Origin: Nocardiopsis eucommiae
GTDB lineage: Bacteria > Actinomycetota > Actinomycetes > Streptosporangiales > Streptosporangiaceae
DNA length: 64,000 bases
Assembly: GCA_018388625.1 (NCBI GenBank)
Contig: CP074402.1
Span: 2,542,001 to 2,606,000 of the forward strand
Direction of reading: 5' to 3'
The notes under the pieces were generated by a model, which saw only the letters and a list, made by a program, of their open reading frames with translations, ran no database searches and was not told the origin of the DNA. Position 1 is the stretch's first letter. Each line of letters begins with the position of its first letter. This document shows, one piece after another, positions 50,116-60,785 of this stretch. The position numbers were made by a program, and so were the translations under genes.

Positions 50116-52601
50116 ATGAGTATGGCTGGGCTGCTCTATCGTCTGGGTGGGTTCGCCTACCGACGACGATGGCTGGTCGTGTTCTCGTGGCTGCTGGTCC
50201 TGGTGCTCGCGGGCGGTGCGGCGCTGATGTTCCGCGCCCCGCTCAACGACGCGCTCAGCATCCCCGGCACCGAGTCGGAACAGGCCACCGACCTGATGGA
50301 GGCGCGGTTCTCCACCACGGGTGAGTCCGTCACCGCCGTGCTGCGCGCCCCCGACGGCTCCGACGTCATCGAGGAGGCGCAGTACGCCGACGCCGTGCGG
50401 GCCACCGCCGACGAGCTGGCGGAGATCCCCGGGGTCGACGAGGTCTTCAGCCCGCACGGCATCCTGGAGGACGCCCGCCAGCAGTACGACGACGGGATCG
50501 CGGAGGGCGAGCAACAGGCCCTGGAGACCGCTCGTGAACAGGTCGAGGCGATGGTGCCGCCGGAGACCCCCGATCGCGATCAGGCCGTCGAGGACCTGAT
50601 GGTCGAGGCCGAGGCCCAGGCGCTCGCCGCCGTCGCCGAGCAGGCCCCCGACTTCGACGACGACGAGGTCCTCGACCAGGTCCCGCAGCTCTCCGACGAC
50701 CGTGACAGCGTGATGATCCAGGTCCAGCTGGAGTTCCGTAACGGCGAGGTCCCGTCCGAGACGGTCGAGGCCATCCTCGACACGGGTGACGAGGCACGCG
50801 CCGCAGGGATGGACGTCGAGTTCAGCGGTCCCTCCATCACCCAGCAGGTGCCCGCCATCATGGGCCCGAGCGAGGTCGTCGGCCTCGTCGCCGCCCTCGT
50901 CGTCCTCATCATCAACTTCGGAGCCCTGGTCACCGCCGGTCTGCCGATCCTGCTCGCCCTGATCGGCGTGGGCGTGGGGATGCTTCTGCTCTACGCCGCG
51001 TCCAGCCTGATCGAACTCACCAGCACGGCTCCGATCCTGGCGCTCATGCTGGGGATCGCCGTGGGTATCGACTACTCGCTGTTCGTGCTCTCCCGCCACC
51101 GCAAGCAGGTGGCGCAGGGCTGGGATCCGGCGGAGTCGGCCGCCCGCGCGATCGGCACCGCCGGCAGCGCCGTGGTCTTCGCGGGGATCACGGTCGTCAT
51201 CGCTCTGCTCGGGCTTTCGGTGGTCCAGATCCCGTTCCTGACCCTCATGGGCGTGGCCGCGATGGTCACGGTCGCGGTGGCGGTGCTCATCGCGATCACG
51301 CTGCTCCCCGCTCTGCTCGGGTTCATCGGCCACCGGGTCACCGCCGGTCGACTCCCGGTGCTGGGCCGCCGGGCCGAGAGGGCGATGGTCTCCGACCGCA
51401 CCATGAGCGCGCGGTGGATCGGCATGGTCATCAAGCGCCCGGTCATCGCGATCGTCGGTGTGACCGCCGCCCTCGGTGCGCTCCTGCTCCCCTGGGCAAC
51501 ATGCACCTGGGCCTGCCCAGCGACGAGACCAGCTCGACGGACACCACGCAGCGTCAGGCCTTCGAGATCATCAGCGAGGAGTTCGGTCCCGGACACACCG
51601 CGCAGCTCGCGGTGGTGGCCGACCTGACCGGGCTGCCGGACATGCCCGCCGCCGCCGACGAGGTGGCCGAGCGCATGGAGGACGTCGACGGGGTCGCGGA
51701 GGTGTTCCCGCCCCAGCTCAGCGACGTGCGGGACACGGCGATCATCGTGGTCATCCCCGAGACCGGGCCCTCGGACACCGCCACCGAAGACGTGCTGCAC
51801 GACGTGCGCGGCCTCCAGGGCGAGATCGAGGACGAGATCGGCGCCAAGATCGTGGTGGCCGGTGCCGCCGCCATGGCCATCGACGTCTCCGAACGCCTCG
51901 CGGACGCGCTGCCGGTGTTCGCCGCCGTGGTGATCGGCCTGGCCCTGGTCCTCATGACGATCGTGTTCCGCTCGATCCTGGTGCCGGTCAAGGCGGCGCT
52001 GGGGTTCGTGCTCAGCGCGGGTGCCTCCCTGGGGCTGACCGTGGTGGTCTTCCAGTGGGGTTACGGCGCCGGGCTGTTCGGTGTGGAACCCGGTCCGCTC
52101 CTGGCGTTCATGCCGACCCTGATGATCGGCATCCTCTTCGGCCTGGCCATGGACTACGAGGTGTTCCTGGTCTCCCGCATGCGGGAGGACCACGTCCACG
52201 GCGCCGAGCCGATGGCGGCGATCTCCACCGGCTTCACCCAGGGGGCGCGCGTGGTCACCGCCGCCGCGGCCATCATGATCAGTGTCTTCGCGTCGTTCGT
52301 CTTCGGCCACGTGGAGATGTTGAAGCCGATCGCGTTCGTCCTCGCCGTGGGCATCCTCATCGACGCCTTCCTGGTCCGGATGACGCTCGGCCCGGCGATC
52401 ATGGCGCTGTTCGGCCGGGCCACCTGGTGGCTGCCGAAGTGGCTGGACCGCCTGCTCCCCAACGTGGACATCGAGGGCGACCGGCTCGCCCCGGCCGGAC
52501 CCGTCACGGGGGAGGCGAACGCTGAGGGCGCGGGCTCCGCGCCCGGCACGGAGGACGGTGACCCCCGGGAGGCCGGTGCCCCGGCCGGTTCGTCCCGGTA
52601 A
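50116..52601 (+). CDS. MMPL/RND-family transporter (frameshift near 51495)
   Basis: About 828 residues in the usual two-half plan: a first helix (WLVVFSWLLVLVLAGGAALMF), an extracellular domain with a long helical insert (DDGIAEGEQQALETAREQVEAM), six spans with GIDYSLFVLSRHRKQV, then the repeat with a second domain and MDYEVFLVSRMREDHVHG. One C added to GCTCCCCTGG gives LLLLPLGNMHLGLPSDE and joins the halves. ATG 50116 follows GAGAGGA. It exports lipids or drugs with proton antiport; the substrate is unknown. TCTCAT repeats upstream tie it to the adjoining two-component system. Confidence 0.88.
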
Positions 52602-52614
52602 CGACCGCTCCGAC

Positions 52615-52646
52615 GAACGGCCCCGCCACGCCCGGCGGGGCCGTTC
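52615..52646 (+). terminator. terminator after the MMPL gene
   Basis: A perfect 13-bp stem (52615-52627 with 52634-52646) and a 6-nt loop, 14 bp after the stop codon. Confidence 0.8.
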
Positions 52647-52731
52647 CCGTACCCGGGACCCGGCGGCGACGGGTGCCGTGGGCCGTGGTTAGTATGACCC
52701 GGATCACTCGACAGCAGCCGGGAGTCCGCAC

Positions 52732-53580
52732 GTGCCAGCAGCGCAAGCCAAGCCGCGTCTCGTCCTCGCCACCTCCGCCGCCTCGTTGGCCGTGCTCCTC
52801 GTCGCCGGTTGCTCGGGGACGGACTCCGAGGGCGCGGCCCACCCCGAGGCCACCGCCACGGAGGGGAGCAGGCTCGACGAGATCCTGGACCGGGGCTCGC
52901 TCCAGGTGTGCACGACCGGTGACTACCGGCCCTTCACCTTCCTCGACTCCGATCCGGACGAGTTCACCGGCATCGACGTCGACATGGCCCGTGACCTGGC
53001 CGACGACCTCGGCGTGGAGATCGAGTGGACCCGGACCACCTGGGACGACCTCATGGAGGACTTCCTCGCCGGGTGCGACGTCGCGGTCGGCGGCATCTCG
53101 GTCAACACCGAACGCGCCCAGCGGGTGTACTTCTCCGCCCCGCTCATGGAGGACGGCAAGACCCCGATCACCCTGTGCGAGAACGTGGACGACTACCGCA
53201 CCATCGAGCAGATCAACCAGCCCGGGGTGCGTTCCATCATGCCCAGCGGCGGCACCAACCAGGTGTTCGCCGAGGAGCACTACCCGGACGGCGACCTCGT
53301 CACGCACGACAACAACACGATCTTCGACGAGATCGTCGCGGGCCGGGCCGATGTGATGACCACCGACGCCTCCGAGGTGCTGTGGGTGGCCAACGAGTAC
53401 GAGGAGCTGTGCGCCGTCAACCCCGAGGAGCCCTTCGACTTCTTCGAGAAGGCGTTCATGCTGCCCCGGGGTGACGACGTGTTCAAGCACTACGTGGACC
53501 AGTGGTTGACCATGGCGCTCAACGACGGCACCTACGACCGCATCGTCGAGCCCTGGTTCGGGGAGGACGTCCAGCTCTGA
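52732..53580 (+). CDS. PheC-like cyclohexadienyl dehydratase / amino-acid-type binding lipoprotein
   Basis: 282 residues: a lipoprotein signal (LAVLLVAGC), then an SBP_bac_3 fold. Several stretches follow the periplasmic cyclohexadienyl dehydratase PheC as I recall it: FTFLDSDPDEFTGIDVDMARDLADDLGV, TTWDDLMEDFLAGCDVAVGGISVNTERAQRVYFSAPL, DGKTPITLCENVDDYRTIEQINQPGV, GGTNQVFAEEHYPDGDLVTHDNNTIFDEIVAGRADVMTTDASE, and EEPFDFFEKAFMLPRGDDVFKHYVDQWLTMAL. PheC decarboxylates and dehydrates prephenate or arogenate outside the membrane. Start at GTG 52732. It stands beside shikimate-type catabolic genes. A plain amino-acid binding protein is the alternative, but no ABC partners are present. The frame is intact. 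Confidence 0.7.
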   Translation: MPAAQAKPRLVLATSAASLAVLLVAGCSGTDSEGAAHPEATATEGSRLDEILDRGSLQVCTTGDYRPFTFLDSDPDEFTGIDVDMARDLADDLGVEIEWTRTTWDDLMEDFLAGCDVAVGGISVNTERAQRVYFSAPLMEDGKTPITLCENVDDYRTIEQINQPGVRSIMPSGGTNQVFAEEHYPDGDLVTHDNNTIFDEIVAGRADVMTTDASEVLWVANEYEELCAVNPEEPFDFFEKAFMLPRGDDVFKHYVDQWLTMALNDGTYDRIVEPWFGEDVQL

Positions 53581-53590
53581 GTCCGGAGGG

Positions 53591-53640
53591 CGTCGCGTCC
53601 GGGCGCGACGTCGGGGCACCCCGCTTCCGGGGGTGCCCCG
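53591..53640. terminator. two tandem hairpins between convergent genes
   Basis: CGTCGCG/CGCGACG (53591-53610) and an 11-bp stem CGGGGCACCCC/GGGGTGCCCCG (53612-53640), between the PheC-like gene (plus) and the shikimate dehydrogenase gene (minus). Confidence 0.7.
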
Positions 53641-53688
53641 CCTCGGGAAGCCCGCATCCTCGACCGGGACGGGCCCACCGCCCCGGGT

Positions 53689-54569
53689 TCAGTCCCGCGC
53701 GACGGCGGCGAAGTGCGCCGCCATCCGGCCGTGGTCGGGAACCAGTCCCGTGATCAGCTCCAACGCCTGGGCGGCCTGGAACACCGCCATGCCACCGCCG
53801 TCCAGGGTGGCGCACCCGATCCGCTCGGCTCCGGCGAGGAGCTCGGTGCGCAACGGCCGGTAGACGACGTCGGCCACCCACAGGTGCGGGCGCAGGAGCT
53901 CCGGGGCCACGGGAGGGGCCGGGTGGTGGGCCATCCCGGCCGGGGTGGCGTTCACCAGCCCGTCCGCCCGGGAGAGGAGCGTGTCCACCGCCGAGGGAGG
54001 GGCCGCACGGCACCGGGCGCCCGCGAACCGGCCCCGCAGGTCCCGGGTGAGTCCCTCGGCCCGGTCCCGGTCGGTGTCCACCACCGTGAGGTCCCGCGTA
54101 CCGGAGGTCATGAGGGCGTGGGCCACCGCCGCACCGGCCCCTCCCGCGCCCAGCAGCACCACCCGCTCCCTCGGCACGGTGGGCAGACCCCGTTCCAGGG
54201 AGCGGGCGAAGGCCGACCAGTCCGTGTTGTGCCCCACCGCGCGCCCGCCGTCGAACACCACCGTGTTCACCGCGCCCAGCGCGGCGGCGTCGAGGGTGAG
54301 CTCGTCCAGGTGGGGCAGGACGAGCTGTTTGCACGGGTGGGTGATGTTCAGTCCGTCGAACCCGTAACGGGGGGCGGAGCGCACGAGCTCACCGACCGAC
54401 GACGCCGACAGCCCCCAGGTGTCGAGGTCGATGCGACGGTAGACCAGGCGGCGCCCGAGCTCGGCCGCCTCCGTCTCGTGCATGGCCGGGGTCAGGGAGG
54501 GACCGATCCCCGAACCGATCAGCCCCACCAGGAAGGAGGGGCGCCGGGAGGGTGGGCCGGAGTGCGCAC
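53689..54569 (-). CDS. shikimate/quinate dehydrogenase family (start uncertain, possible frameshift near 54545)
   Basis: About 293 residues of the AroE family. Seen: LVGLIGSGIGPSLTPAMHETEAAELGRRLVYRRIDLD, GLNITHPCKQLVLPHLDEL with the catalytic Lys, GAVNTVVFDGGRAVGHNTDWSAFARSLER with the Asp, and the nucleotide motif VVLLGAGGAGAAVAHALMTSG. The usual SLSP at the substrate site is SLTP, as in catabolic quinate/shikimate dehydrogenases. The frame is open far upstream; GTG 54569 gives VRTPAHPPGAPSFLVGLIG if one C is added to GGCGCCCCTCC. With its QsuB-like neighbour it should make dehydroshikimate from shikimate or dehydroquinate from quinate. Confidence 0.8.
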
Positions 54570-54595
54570 GGCCCCGTCGTCGCTGGTCGGGCCCC

Positions 54596-56511
54596 TCACG
54601 TCCACTGCTCCGCGCGGTGCTTCGCGCGGTGCGCCGCCATCCGCACCGCGGTGTTGGACGCCCCGTACCCCTCGTAGCCGTCCACCCGCTGCACGACCTC
54701 GAAGAACAACCGGCCGCCCAGCAGGGGTGTGTAGAGGTGCCAGAAGCCTCCCGTGCCGTCGGTGTCGTAGAGGATGCCCAGATCGCGCATGAGCGCGAGC
54801 CGTTCCGGGGACAGATCCGTTCTGGCGGCGAGGTCGTCGTAGTGGTTGTCGGGGACCCGGATCGGAGGCTCCCCGGCGGCGACCATGGCACCGGCGACCG
54901 CGACGATGTCGTCACAGGCCAGGGCGACGTGCTGGGACCCGCCGGTGGCGTCGGCCTGGGGGCCGCGCCCCAGCACGGACACGTTGAGCGCGACGCGGAG
55001 CCCCGACCCCGACCCCGTGTGTGGCCGGGTCAGGACGCGGCTCCGGACCAGTCCGTCGGGCGAGGACAGGTCGGTGTTCTCCGACGGGGAGAGCCCGAAC
55101 AGGGCCCGGTAGAAGAGGGAGGCCTCGTCGAAGTGGTCGAAGGGCTGGTGCAGTCCGACGTGGTCGATGCCGGTGACCGGGGTCGACGCCCCGTCGCTCC
55201 GGTGGCCCACCGCGGGTGCGGAGAAGTCCTCCGTCCAGTCCACCCCGCCGGACGACCCCGGCGGGCACAGGAAGACGGCGGTCCCGTCGGGCGCGGCGAC
55301 GGCCGGTATGCGTGCCTCCGACGGGTCCCGGCGACGGGACAGCTCCGGAGCCGAGAGCGCCTCGGCCCTGGCCGCGACCCGGGCCGGATCGGTGACCTCG
55401 ATGCCCAGAGCCGTCACGGCGGCGTCGCCGGTCCAGGTGTGCCCGAGCCTCGGGTCGGCGGAGTTCAGCAGGATCCGGGTGCGCCCGTGCTCCCACAGCT
55501 CGACGGGTTTCGAGCGGTGGTCGCGGGTGTGCGCGAACCCCAGAGCGGACAGCACCGAGCGGGTGCGCCCGGCGGCCGGTTCGGCTGCCGCGACCTCGAC
55601 GAACGCGAGGTCCTCGGGCGGCACGAGGTCCGGGAGCCGGGTCAGGTGGACGGCGTCCCGGTGCGGTACCGAGGACTGACGGGGGTCGACGGACCCCCGT
55701 GCCCGGGCCACGGCGTCCTCCAGGGCGGACAGCGAACGCAGGGCGTCGGCCGCCGTCCGCTCCGGGTCGGAGGCGCGGAAGACGTCGTTGAACACCTCCA
55801 GCGACAGGGGGCCCCGGTAGCCCGCGGCGATCACGTGGCCGGTGAAGGCCACCAGGTCGAAACCTCCCTGCCCGGGGAAGCAGCGGTGGTGGCGGCTCCA
55901 CTGGAGCACGTCCATGTCCATGCGTGGAGCGTCGGCGAGCTGGAGGAAGAGGATGCGGTCCGAGGGGATGTCCCGGATGCCCGAGGGGTCGTCCCCCTGG
56001 AGAGGATGTGGAAGCTGTCCAGGCACAGGCCCAGCGCGGGGTGGTCGGCCGCTTCCACGATCCGCCACGAGTGCTCGTAGGTCGAGACGTGCCGTCCCCA
56101 GGCCAGCGCTTCGTAGGCGACGCGCACGCCGTAGGGCTCGGCCGTCTCGGCCAGGGCACGCAGCTGGGCGGCGGCCAGCGCGTCGTCGTCGATAGCCGTG
56201 GCGGTCGCGTTGGAGCAGACCAGCAGGGTGTCCACCCCGAGTTCGACCATGAGCGCGAACTTGGCCTCGGCGCGCCGCAGGTTGGCCGCGAGCCGGGTGC
56301 CGTCCACGCCCTCGAAGTCCCGGAAGGGCTGGTAGAGGTCGATGGTCAGGCCGAGCTCCCCGGCCAGGGCGCGGATCTCGCGCGGGGTCAGGGGTGAGGC
56401 GAGGAGGTCGTTCTCGAAGATCTCCACGCCGTCGAAGCCGACCTTGGCGGCCGCGCTCAGTTTCTCTTCCAGGGTTCCGCTGAGGGAGACCGTGGCGATG
56501 GATCGCCGCAT
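54596..56511 (-). CDS. QsuB-like 3-dehydroshikimate dehydratase (frameshift near 55998)
   Basis: About 638 residues. The N-terminal sugar-phosphate-isomerase-type TIM barrel (RRSIATVSLSGTLEEKLSAAAKVGFDGVEIFENDLL, YEALAWGRHVSTYEHSWRIVE, LCLDSFHILSRGDDPSGI after adding one G, FLQLADAPRMDMDVLQWSRHHRCFPGQG) is the 3-dehydroshikimate dehydratase of QsuB/AroY-like proteins. The C-terminal half is a 4-hydroxyphenylpyruvate-dioxygenase-like domain (GIDHVGLHQPFDHFDEASLFYRALFGL, GSQHVALACDDIVAVAGAM, FFEVVQRVDGYEGYG). It should convert dehydroshikimate to protocatechuate. Start at ATG 56511. Confidence 0.87.
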
Positions 56512-56623
56512 GTCCTTCAGGCTCCGTTTCCGTTCTCAGGGTGCTCACGCCGCGCCGGTGTGGGCCGGTGCGGAGGTGGAGTGGGACGGGGCCGACGGTG
56601 CCGGTGACCGACGGCCCCCGCGC

Positions 56624-57616
56624 TCAGGCCGACTCCCGGAAGGCCTCGTAGAGCTCCAGCTCCTCGCCCTGGAGCGTGGACAGGAAGTGCTCGTGGACCT
56701 GGGCCCGGAAGGCCTCCACGTCCACGTCGTCGACGACCTCCATGGCGCCGCTGGCCTCCCACTCGGAGAGGACCTCCGCCTCCGCCTCCTCGATGCAGGC
56801 ACGGTTCTCCTCCCGGACCTGGCTGACCGCCTCCTGGAGCACCTCCCGCTGCGTCGCGGAGAGCCCTTCCCAGGTCTGCCCGGAGACCACGATCATCTGG
56901 GAGCCGATCTGGTGCCCGGAGAGGCTGACGTGGGACTGCACCTCGGAGTAGTTGTCGGCGTCGACGGTCGCGATCGGGTTCTCCTGGCCGTCGACGGTTC
57001 CCTGCTGGAGGGCCATGTAGACCTCCTCGAAGGCGACCGTCGTGGGGCTGGCCCCCATCGCCTCGGCGTTGGCGAGGTAGATGGGGGAGTCGGGGAACCG
57101 CATCCGCAGGCCGGAGAGGTCGGCGGGGGTGCGGATCGGCTGGTTGGCGGTGAAGTGCCGGTCCCCGAAGTACCAGACATCGAGGATCTTCGCCCCGGTG
57201 GCCTCCTCGAAGCCCTGCTTGGTGGCCTCGGCGGCCTCCGAGTCGAAGAAGGAGAACATGTGGTCGGCGTCGTCGAAGGCGTACGCGGCGTCGAAGACCC
57301 CGATCGGCGGGTGGGCGGAGCCCAGAGCCGCCGATCCCTGCACGTCCATGTCGATGTCGCCGGACATCACGGACGCGAAGGTCTCGGTGTTGTCGCCCAG
57401 CTGGCTGCCGGGGAAGGTGTCCACGCGGAAGCCCGCGTCGGCCTCGGCCACGTGCGCGGCCACCAGGTCGATGCCGCAGCGGGTGTGCGGGTGCTCCTCC
57501 GTGTAGCTGTTGGAGAAGGTGAGGACGGGCCCGTCGGTGTCGTCGCCCGCACCGCAGGCGGTGAGGACGAGCGCCGCCGCAGGCAGGAGCGCGGCGACGC
57601 GGAGACCGGTGTTCAT
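56624..57616 (-). CDS. TRAP transporter substrate-binding protein, DctP family
   Basis: 330 residues: a lipoprotein signal (AALVLTACGAG), then the DctP fold with FSNSYTEEHPHTRCGIDLVAAHVAEADAGFRVDTFPGSQLGDN, GLRMRFPDSPIYLANAEAMGASPTTVAFEEVYMALQQGTVDGQENPIATVDADNY (the conserved Arg and the QNG-type region), and a C-terminal helix. First gene downstream is the QsuB-like enzyme. It delivers a carboxylate, here probably quinate, shikimate or dehydroshikimate, to the DctQM channel. The frame is intact. Confidence 0.87.
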   Translation of the reverse strand: MNTGLRVAALLPAAALVLTACGAGDDTDGPVLTFSNSYTEEHPHTRCGIDLVAAHVAEADAGFRVDTFPGSQLGDNTETFASVMSGDIDMDVQGSAALGSAHPPIGVFDAAYAFDDADHMFSFFDSEAAEATKQGFEEATGAKILDVWYFGDRHFTANQPIRTPADLSGLRMRFPDSPIYLANAEAMGASPTTVAFEEVYMALQQGTVDGQENPIATVDADNYSEVQSHVSLSGHQIGSQMIVVSGQTWEGLSATQREVLQEAVSQVREENRACIEEAEAEVLSEWEASGAMEVVDDVDVEAFRAQVHEHFLSTLQGEELELYEAFRESA

Positions 57617-57691
57617 GGTGGGACCTTTCGGTGGGGCGCGGGGAGTGGGTGGGGTCGGGGGTCGTGGGCGGCGAGGTCCGGTGGACGGTCG

Positions 57692-58965
57692 CTACAGGCC
57701 GAGTCGGCCGGGGAGGAAGAGGACGAGTTCGGGGGCCACGGTGAGCAGGCCGAGCACCGCCAGGAGGGGATCAGGAACGGCGCCGTTCCTCGGAACACCT
57801 CGTGCATGGGGGTGCGGGTGGCTGATCCCAGGACGAAGAGCACACCGCCGATGGGCGGGGTGAGCAGGCCGATCATCAGGTTCACGATGGCGATCACCCC
57901 GAAGTGGACCGGGTCGACGCCGAACTGCACGGCGATCGGCAGCAGGACGGGCACGGTGATGACCAGGGCGGCGATCGGCTCCAGGATGGTGCCGATGAGG
58001 ATCAGCGCCACGTTCACCAGCAGCAGGAACACCACGGGGCTGTCCGTGAAGCCCAACAGGAACGAGGCGATCTCCTGCGGGACCCGTTCCCGGGCCAGGA
58101 CCCAGCCCAACAGCCCCGACGCGGCGAGGATGAGGGTGATCGACGCCGCCGTGGTGGCGGTCTCGACGGCGATGCTCCACAGGGAGCGCGGGGTCAGGCG
58201 CCGGTAGCAGAACCCGAGGACGAGGACGTAGGCGACGCCGACGGCGGCGGCCTCGGTCGGTGTGAAGAGGCCGCTGAGGATGCCGCCGAGCAGGAGCACC
58301 GGCGCCCCGAGAGGACCGATCACGCGCAGGGCGGCGGTCCGCAACTCGCCCGGCGCCGAGCGCCGTCCGGCGAGCTGGGGCTGCCTGCGGCTCCAGACGA
58401 AGACGTACAGCGCGAGGCCACCCGCGATGAGCAGGGCCGGGACCACGGCGGCGGCGAACAGGGCGGCGGTGGAGACCGCGGCCACCGAGGCGTAGACGAT
58501 CGCGGGGATGCTCGGCGGCATCACCGGGCTGATGAGGCTGGAGGAGGCGGTCAGCCCCAGGGCGAAGCGCCGGGGGTAACCCCGGCTGGTCATGGCCGGG
58601 ACGAGCATCTTGCCCATGCCCGCGACGTCGGCCAGGGCCGTGCCGCTGATCCACGAGAAGCCGACGCTGACGCCGATGTTCACGTAGCCCAGACTGGCGC
58701 GCACGCGGCCGAACAGCACCTGGGCGAAGGCGAAGATGCGGTCCGCGATCCCCGTGTGGTTGGCGACCACCCCCAGCAGGACGAACAGCGGGACCGCGAG
58801 CAGTGGGAAGCTGTTGACCTCCTGGGCCGCGGTGCGCAGGCTCAGCCCCGTCGACTGGTCCGTGACGATCATGTAGAGCAGGGTCGGCCCGAGGATCGCG
58901 AAGGCCACGGGGACCCGCAGCAGCAGGAGGACGAGGATGCCGGTGACGATCAGTGCGGCGCTCAT
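57692..58965 (-). CDS. TRAP transporter large permease, DctM family (frameshift near 57770)
   Basis: About 424 residues with some eleven membrane spans. Family stretches: ILGPTLLYMIVTDQ, NSFPLLAVPLFVLLGVVANHTGIADRIFAFAQ, GFSWISGTALADVAGMGKMLVPAM, SSSLISPVMPPSIPAIVYAS, IAIVNLMIGLLTPPIGGVLFVLGSATRTPM. One C added to ATCCCCTCC gives LIPLLAVLGLLTVAPELVLFLPGRLGL and the stop at 57692. ATG 58965 overlaps the DctQ stop (ATGA). Confidence 0.87.
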
Positions 58966-59500
58966 TCGGCACGCTCCTCGGGAACGCTCTCCATCGCCGG
59001 GGGAGCGGGAACCAGGGTGTTGGCCAGGGCGCGCAGCGCGGCCAGGGACAGCCCGACCATGGGGATGACGTAGGTCCAGGACAGGGGGATGTTCAGGGCG
59101 GGTGTGGTCTGTGGGGGACCGGTGAAGACGAGCGCGGCGGCCTCGAACACGAAGCCGACGGCGATCGCCGCGACGACGAGGTTGGCCAGGACCCACACCC
59201 CGCGCAGGACCCGGCCGCGGGCCACGTGGTCGACGAGTTTCAGGGTGATGTGCTCGTCCCGGCCCACCAGGTAGCCGGCCAGGGAGAAGGTCAGCCACAC
59301 CAGGCCGAACCGGGCCAGTTCGCCGGTCCAGACCCAGCCCGAGACCGGCAGGTGGCGCTGGGTCGCCTGGACGAGCATGAGGACGAGGATGAGGGTGAGC
59401 AGCAGGGCGCCGACGACGAGCTCGGCCCTCTCCAGGCAGCGGACCACCGTCCGCGCGGGACCCGGCGGCCCGGTGTCGTTCGGTTCGGGGGTTGGGTCAT
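58962..59500 (-). CDS. TRAP transporter small permease, DctQ family (frameshift near 59480)
   Basis: About 179 residues with four membrane helices: VVRCLERAELVVGALLLTLILVLMLVQATQRHLPVSGWVWTGELARFGLVWLTFSLAGYLVGRDEHITLKLVDHVARG, LANLVVAAIAVGFVFEAAALVF and LSWTYVIPMVGLSLAALRALAN. The in-frame start as written would be 59447, but one C added near 59480 extends it to ATG 59500 (MTQPPNPNDTGPPGPARTVVRC), a more usual tail. It couples to DctM by an ATGA overlap and is the first gene of the operon facing the lacI gene. Confidence 0.82.
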
Positions 59501-59574
59501 CCCAGTCGGCTCCAGTCGGGAGGACACGGCTTCGCGCTGATCAGCGGCCGTGGGCGTGGCGGGTGTCACATTTT

Positions 59575-59599
59575 CGTGAACTCTAGGTATCCGTTCACG
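59575..59599. promoter_or_regulatory. dyad in the TRAP-lacI divergent promoter
   Basis: Perfect 7-bp arms CGTGAAC and GTTCACG separated by 11 bp, 4 bp from the LacI-type operator at 59604. It may be a second regulator site or mark the TRAP promoter. Confidence 0.4.
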
Positions 59600-59603
59600 G
59601 TCG

Positions 59604-59619
59604 TGGCAAGCGATTGCCA
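59604..59619. promoter_or_regulatory. LacI-family operator
   Basis: TGGCAAGCGATTGCCA: arms TGGCAA and TTGCCA around GCGA, the classical LacI-family form with a central CG. It lies 33 bp before lacI and 104 bp before the dctQ start, so it can govern both directions. Confidence 0.75.
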
Positions 59620-59652
59620 AAAGTTGTCGCGAACCGGTAGGAAGGGGGCGAG

Positions 59653-60653
59653 ATGAACACTCCGAGGCGCACGACCATCTACGACGTCGCGACCGAGGCG
59701 GGCGTGGCGGCCTCCACGGTCTCCCGGACCTTCGGCAACCCCCGCCGGGTGAACGCGACCACGCGCGAACACGTCCTCCGGGTCGCCGAACGGCTCGGGT
59801 ACCGGCCGAACCCCCTGGCCACGGCCCTCCAGTCCGGGCACAAGGCGACCATCGCCATGCTGGTCCCCGACATCACCAACCCGCACTTCTTCGGCACGAT
59901 TCGGGGTGCGGAACGGCGGGCCAGCGAGGCGGGCGTCACCTTCATCCTCGGCAACACCGAGGAGTCGGCGGCCAACGAACGCAACCAGATCGAACGGCTG
60001 GACCACTCGGTGGACGGCTTCGTCCTGGCGGCCAGCCGCATGAGCGACGAGACGACCGTGGGGATCGCCCAGAGCCACAACCTGGCGCTGGTCAACCGCG
60101 AGGTCGACGGCCTCCCCGGCGTCGTGGTCGACACCGGCCCGGGGAGCTGGCAGATCGTCGAGCACCTGGCCTCGCTGGGCCACCGGTCGATCGTCTACCT
60201 CTCCGGACCGCACCAGTCCTGGCTCGCCAACGAACGCTGGAAGGCGCTCAGGGCCGCGGCGGAGCGGCGCGGGCTCTCCGTCGGCCGACTCGGCCCGTTC
60301 CCGCCCAGGGTCAGCGGGGGCGGAGCCGCCGCCGACGCCGCCCTGGTCTCCGGGGCGACCGCGCTGGTGGCGCACAACGACCTCCTGGCCATCGGTGTCC
60401 TGCGCCGCCTGTCCGAACGCGGAGTGGCGGTCCCCGGGCGGGTCAGCGTGGTCGGCTACGACGACATCTTCGGTGCCGACCTGTGTGTTCCCGCCCTGAC
60501 CACCCTCGCGGGTCCGGAGGACGAGGCGGGCCGGGTGGCGGTGGAACTCCTGCTGAGGAAGGGGTCGCTCTCCACGGCGCACCCGGCCCCGCAGCGGGTG
60601 GTCCTCCCCACCCACCTGGTGATCCGCGACTCCACGGGCCCGCGGCGCGCTGA
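59653..60653 (+). CDS. LacI-family transcriptional regulator (3' end frameshifted)
   Basis: About 334 residues. The helix-turn-helix is TTIYDVATEAGVAASTVSRTFGNPRRVNATTREHVLRVAERLGYRPNPLATALQSG; the periplasmic-binding-like effector domain follows (IAMLVPDITNPHFFGTIRGAERRASEAGV, VNREVDGLPGVVVDTGPGSWQIVEHLASLGHRSIVYLSGPHQSWLANERW, VAHNDLLAIGVLRRLSERGVAVPGRVSVVGYDDIFGADLCVPALTTL). As written the frame runs to 60789 through the terminator with Arg/Pro-rich residues; one C added near 60637 gives STGPAAR and a stop at 60651-60653. It should repress the divergent TRAP/qsuB operon until its ligand appears. Confidence 0.88.
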
Positions 60654-60717
60654 GACCCCGGCCGGTTCCGGTCGGGCCCCAGCGCGCCGTCCCGGACGCG
60701 GGAGCGGGGATACGGGA

Positions 60718-60762
60718 ACGGCCCGGGCACCGGCGCGTTCGCGCCTGGGGCACCCGGGCCGT
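60718..60762. terminator. terminator between convergent lacI and aztD
   Basis: A 10-bp outer stem ACGGCCCGGG/CCCGGGCCGT (60718-60727 with 60753-60762), with an inner GGCGCG/CGCGCC helix around a TT loop. Confidence 0.65.
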
Positions 60763-60785
60763 GGGAGTCCGTCCGCCGAGCGGCC

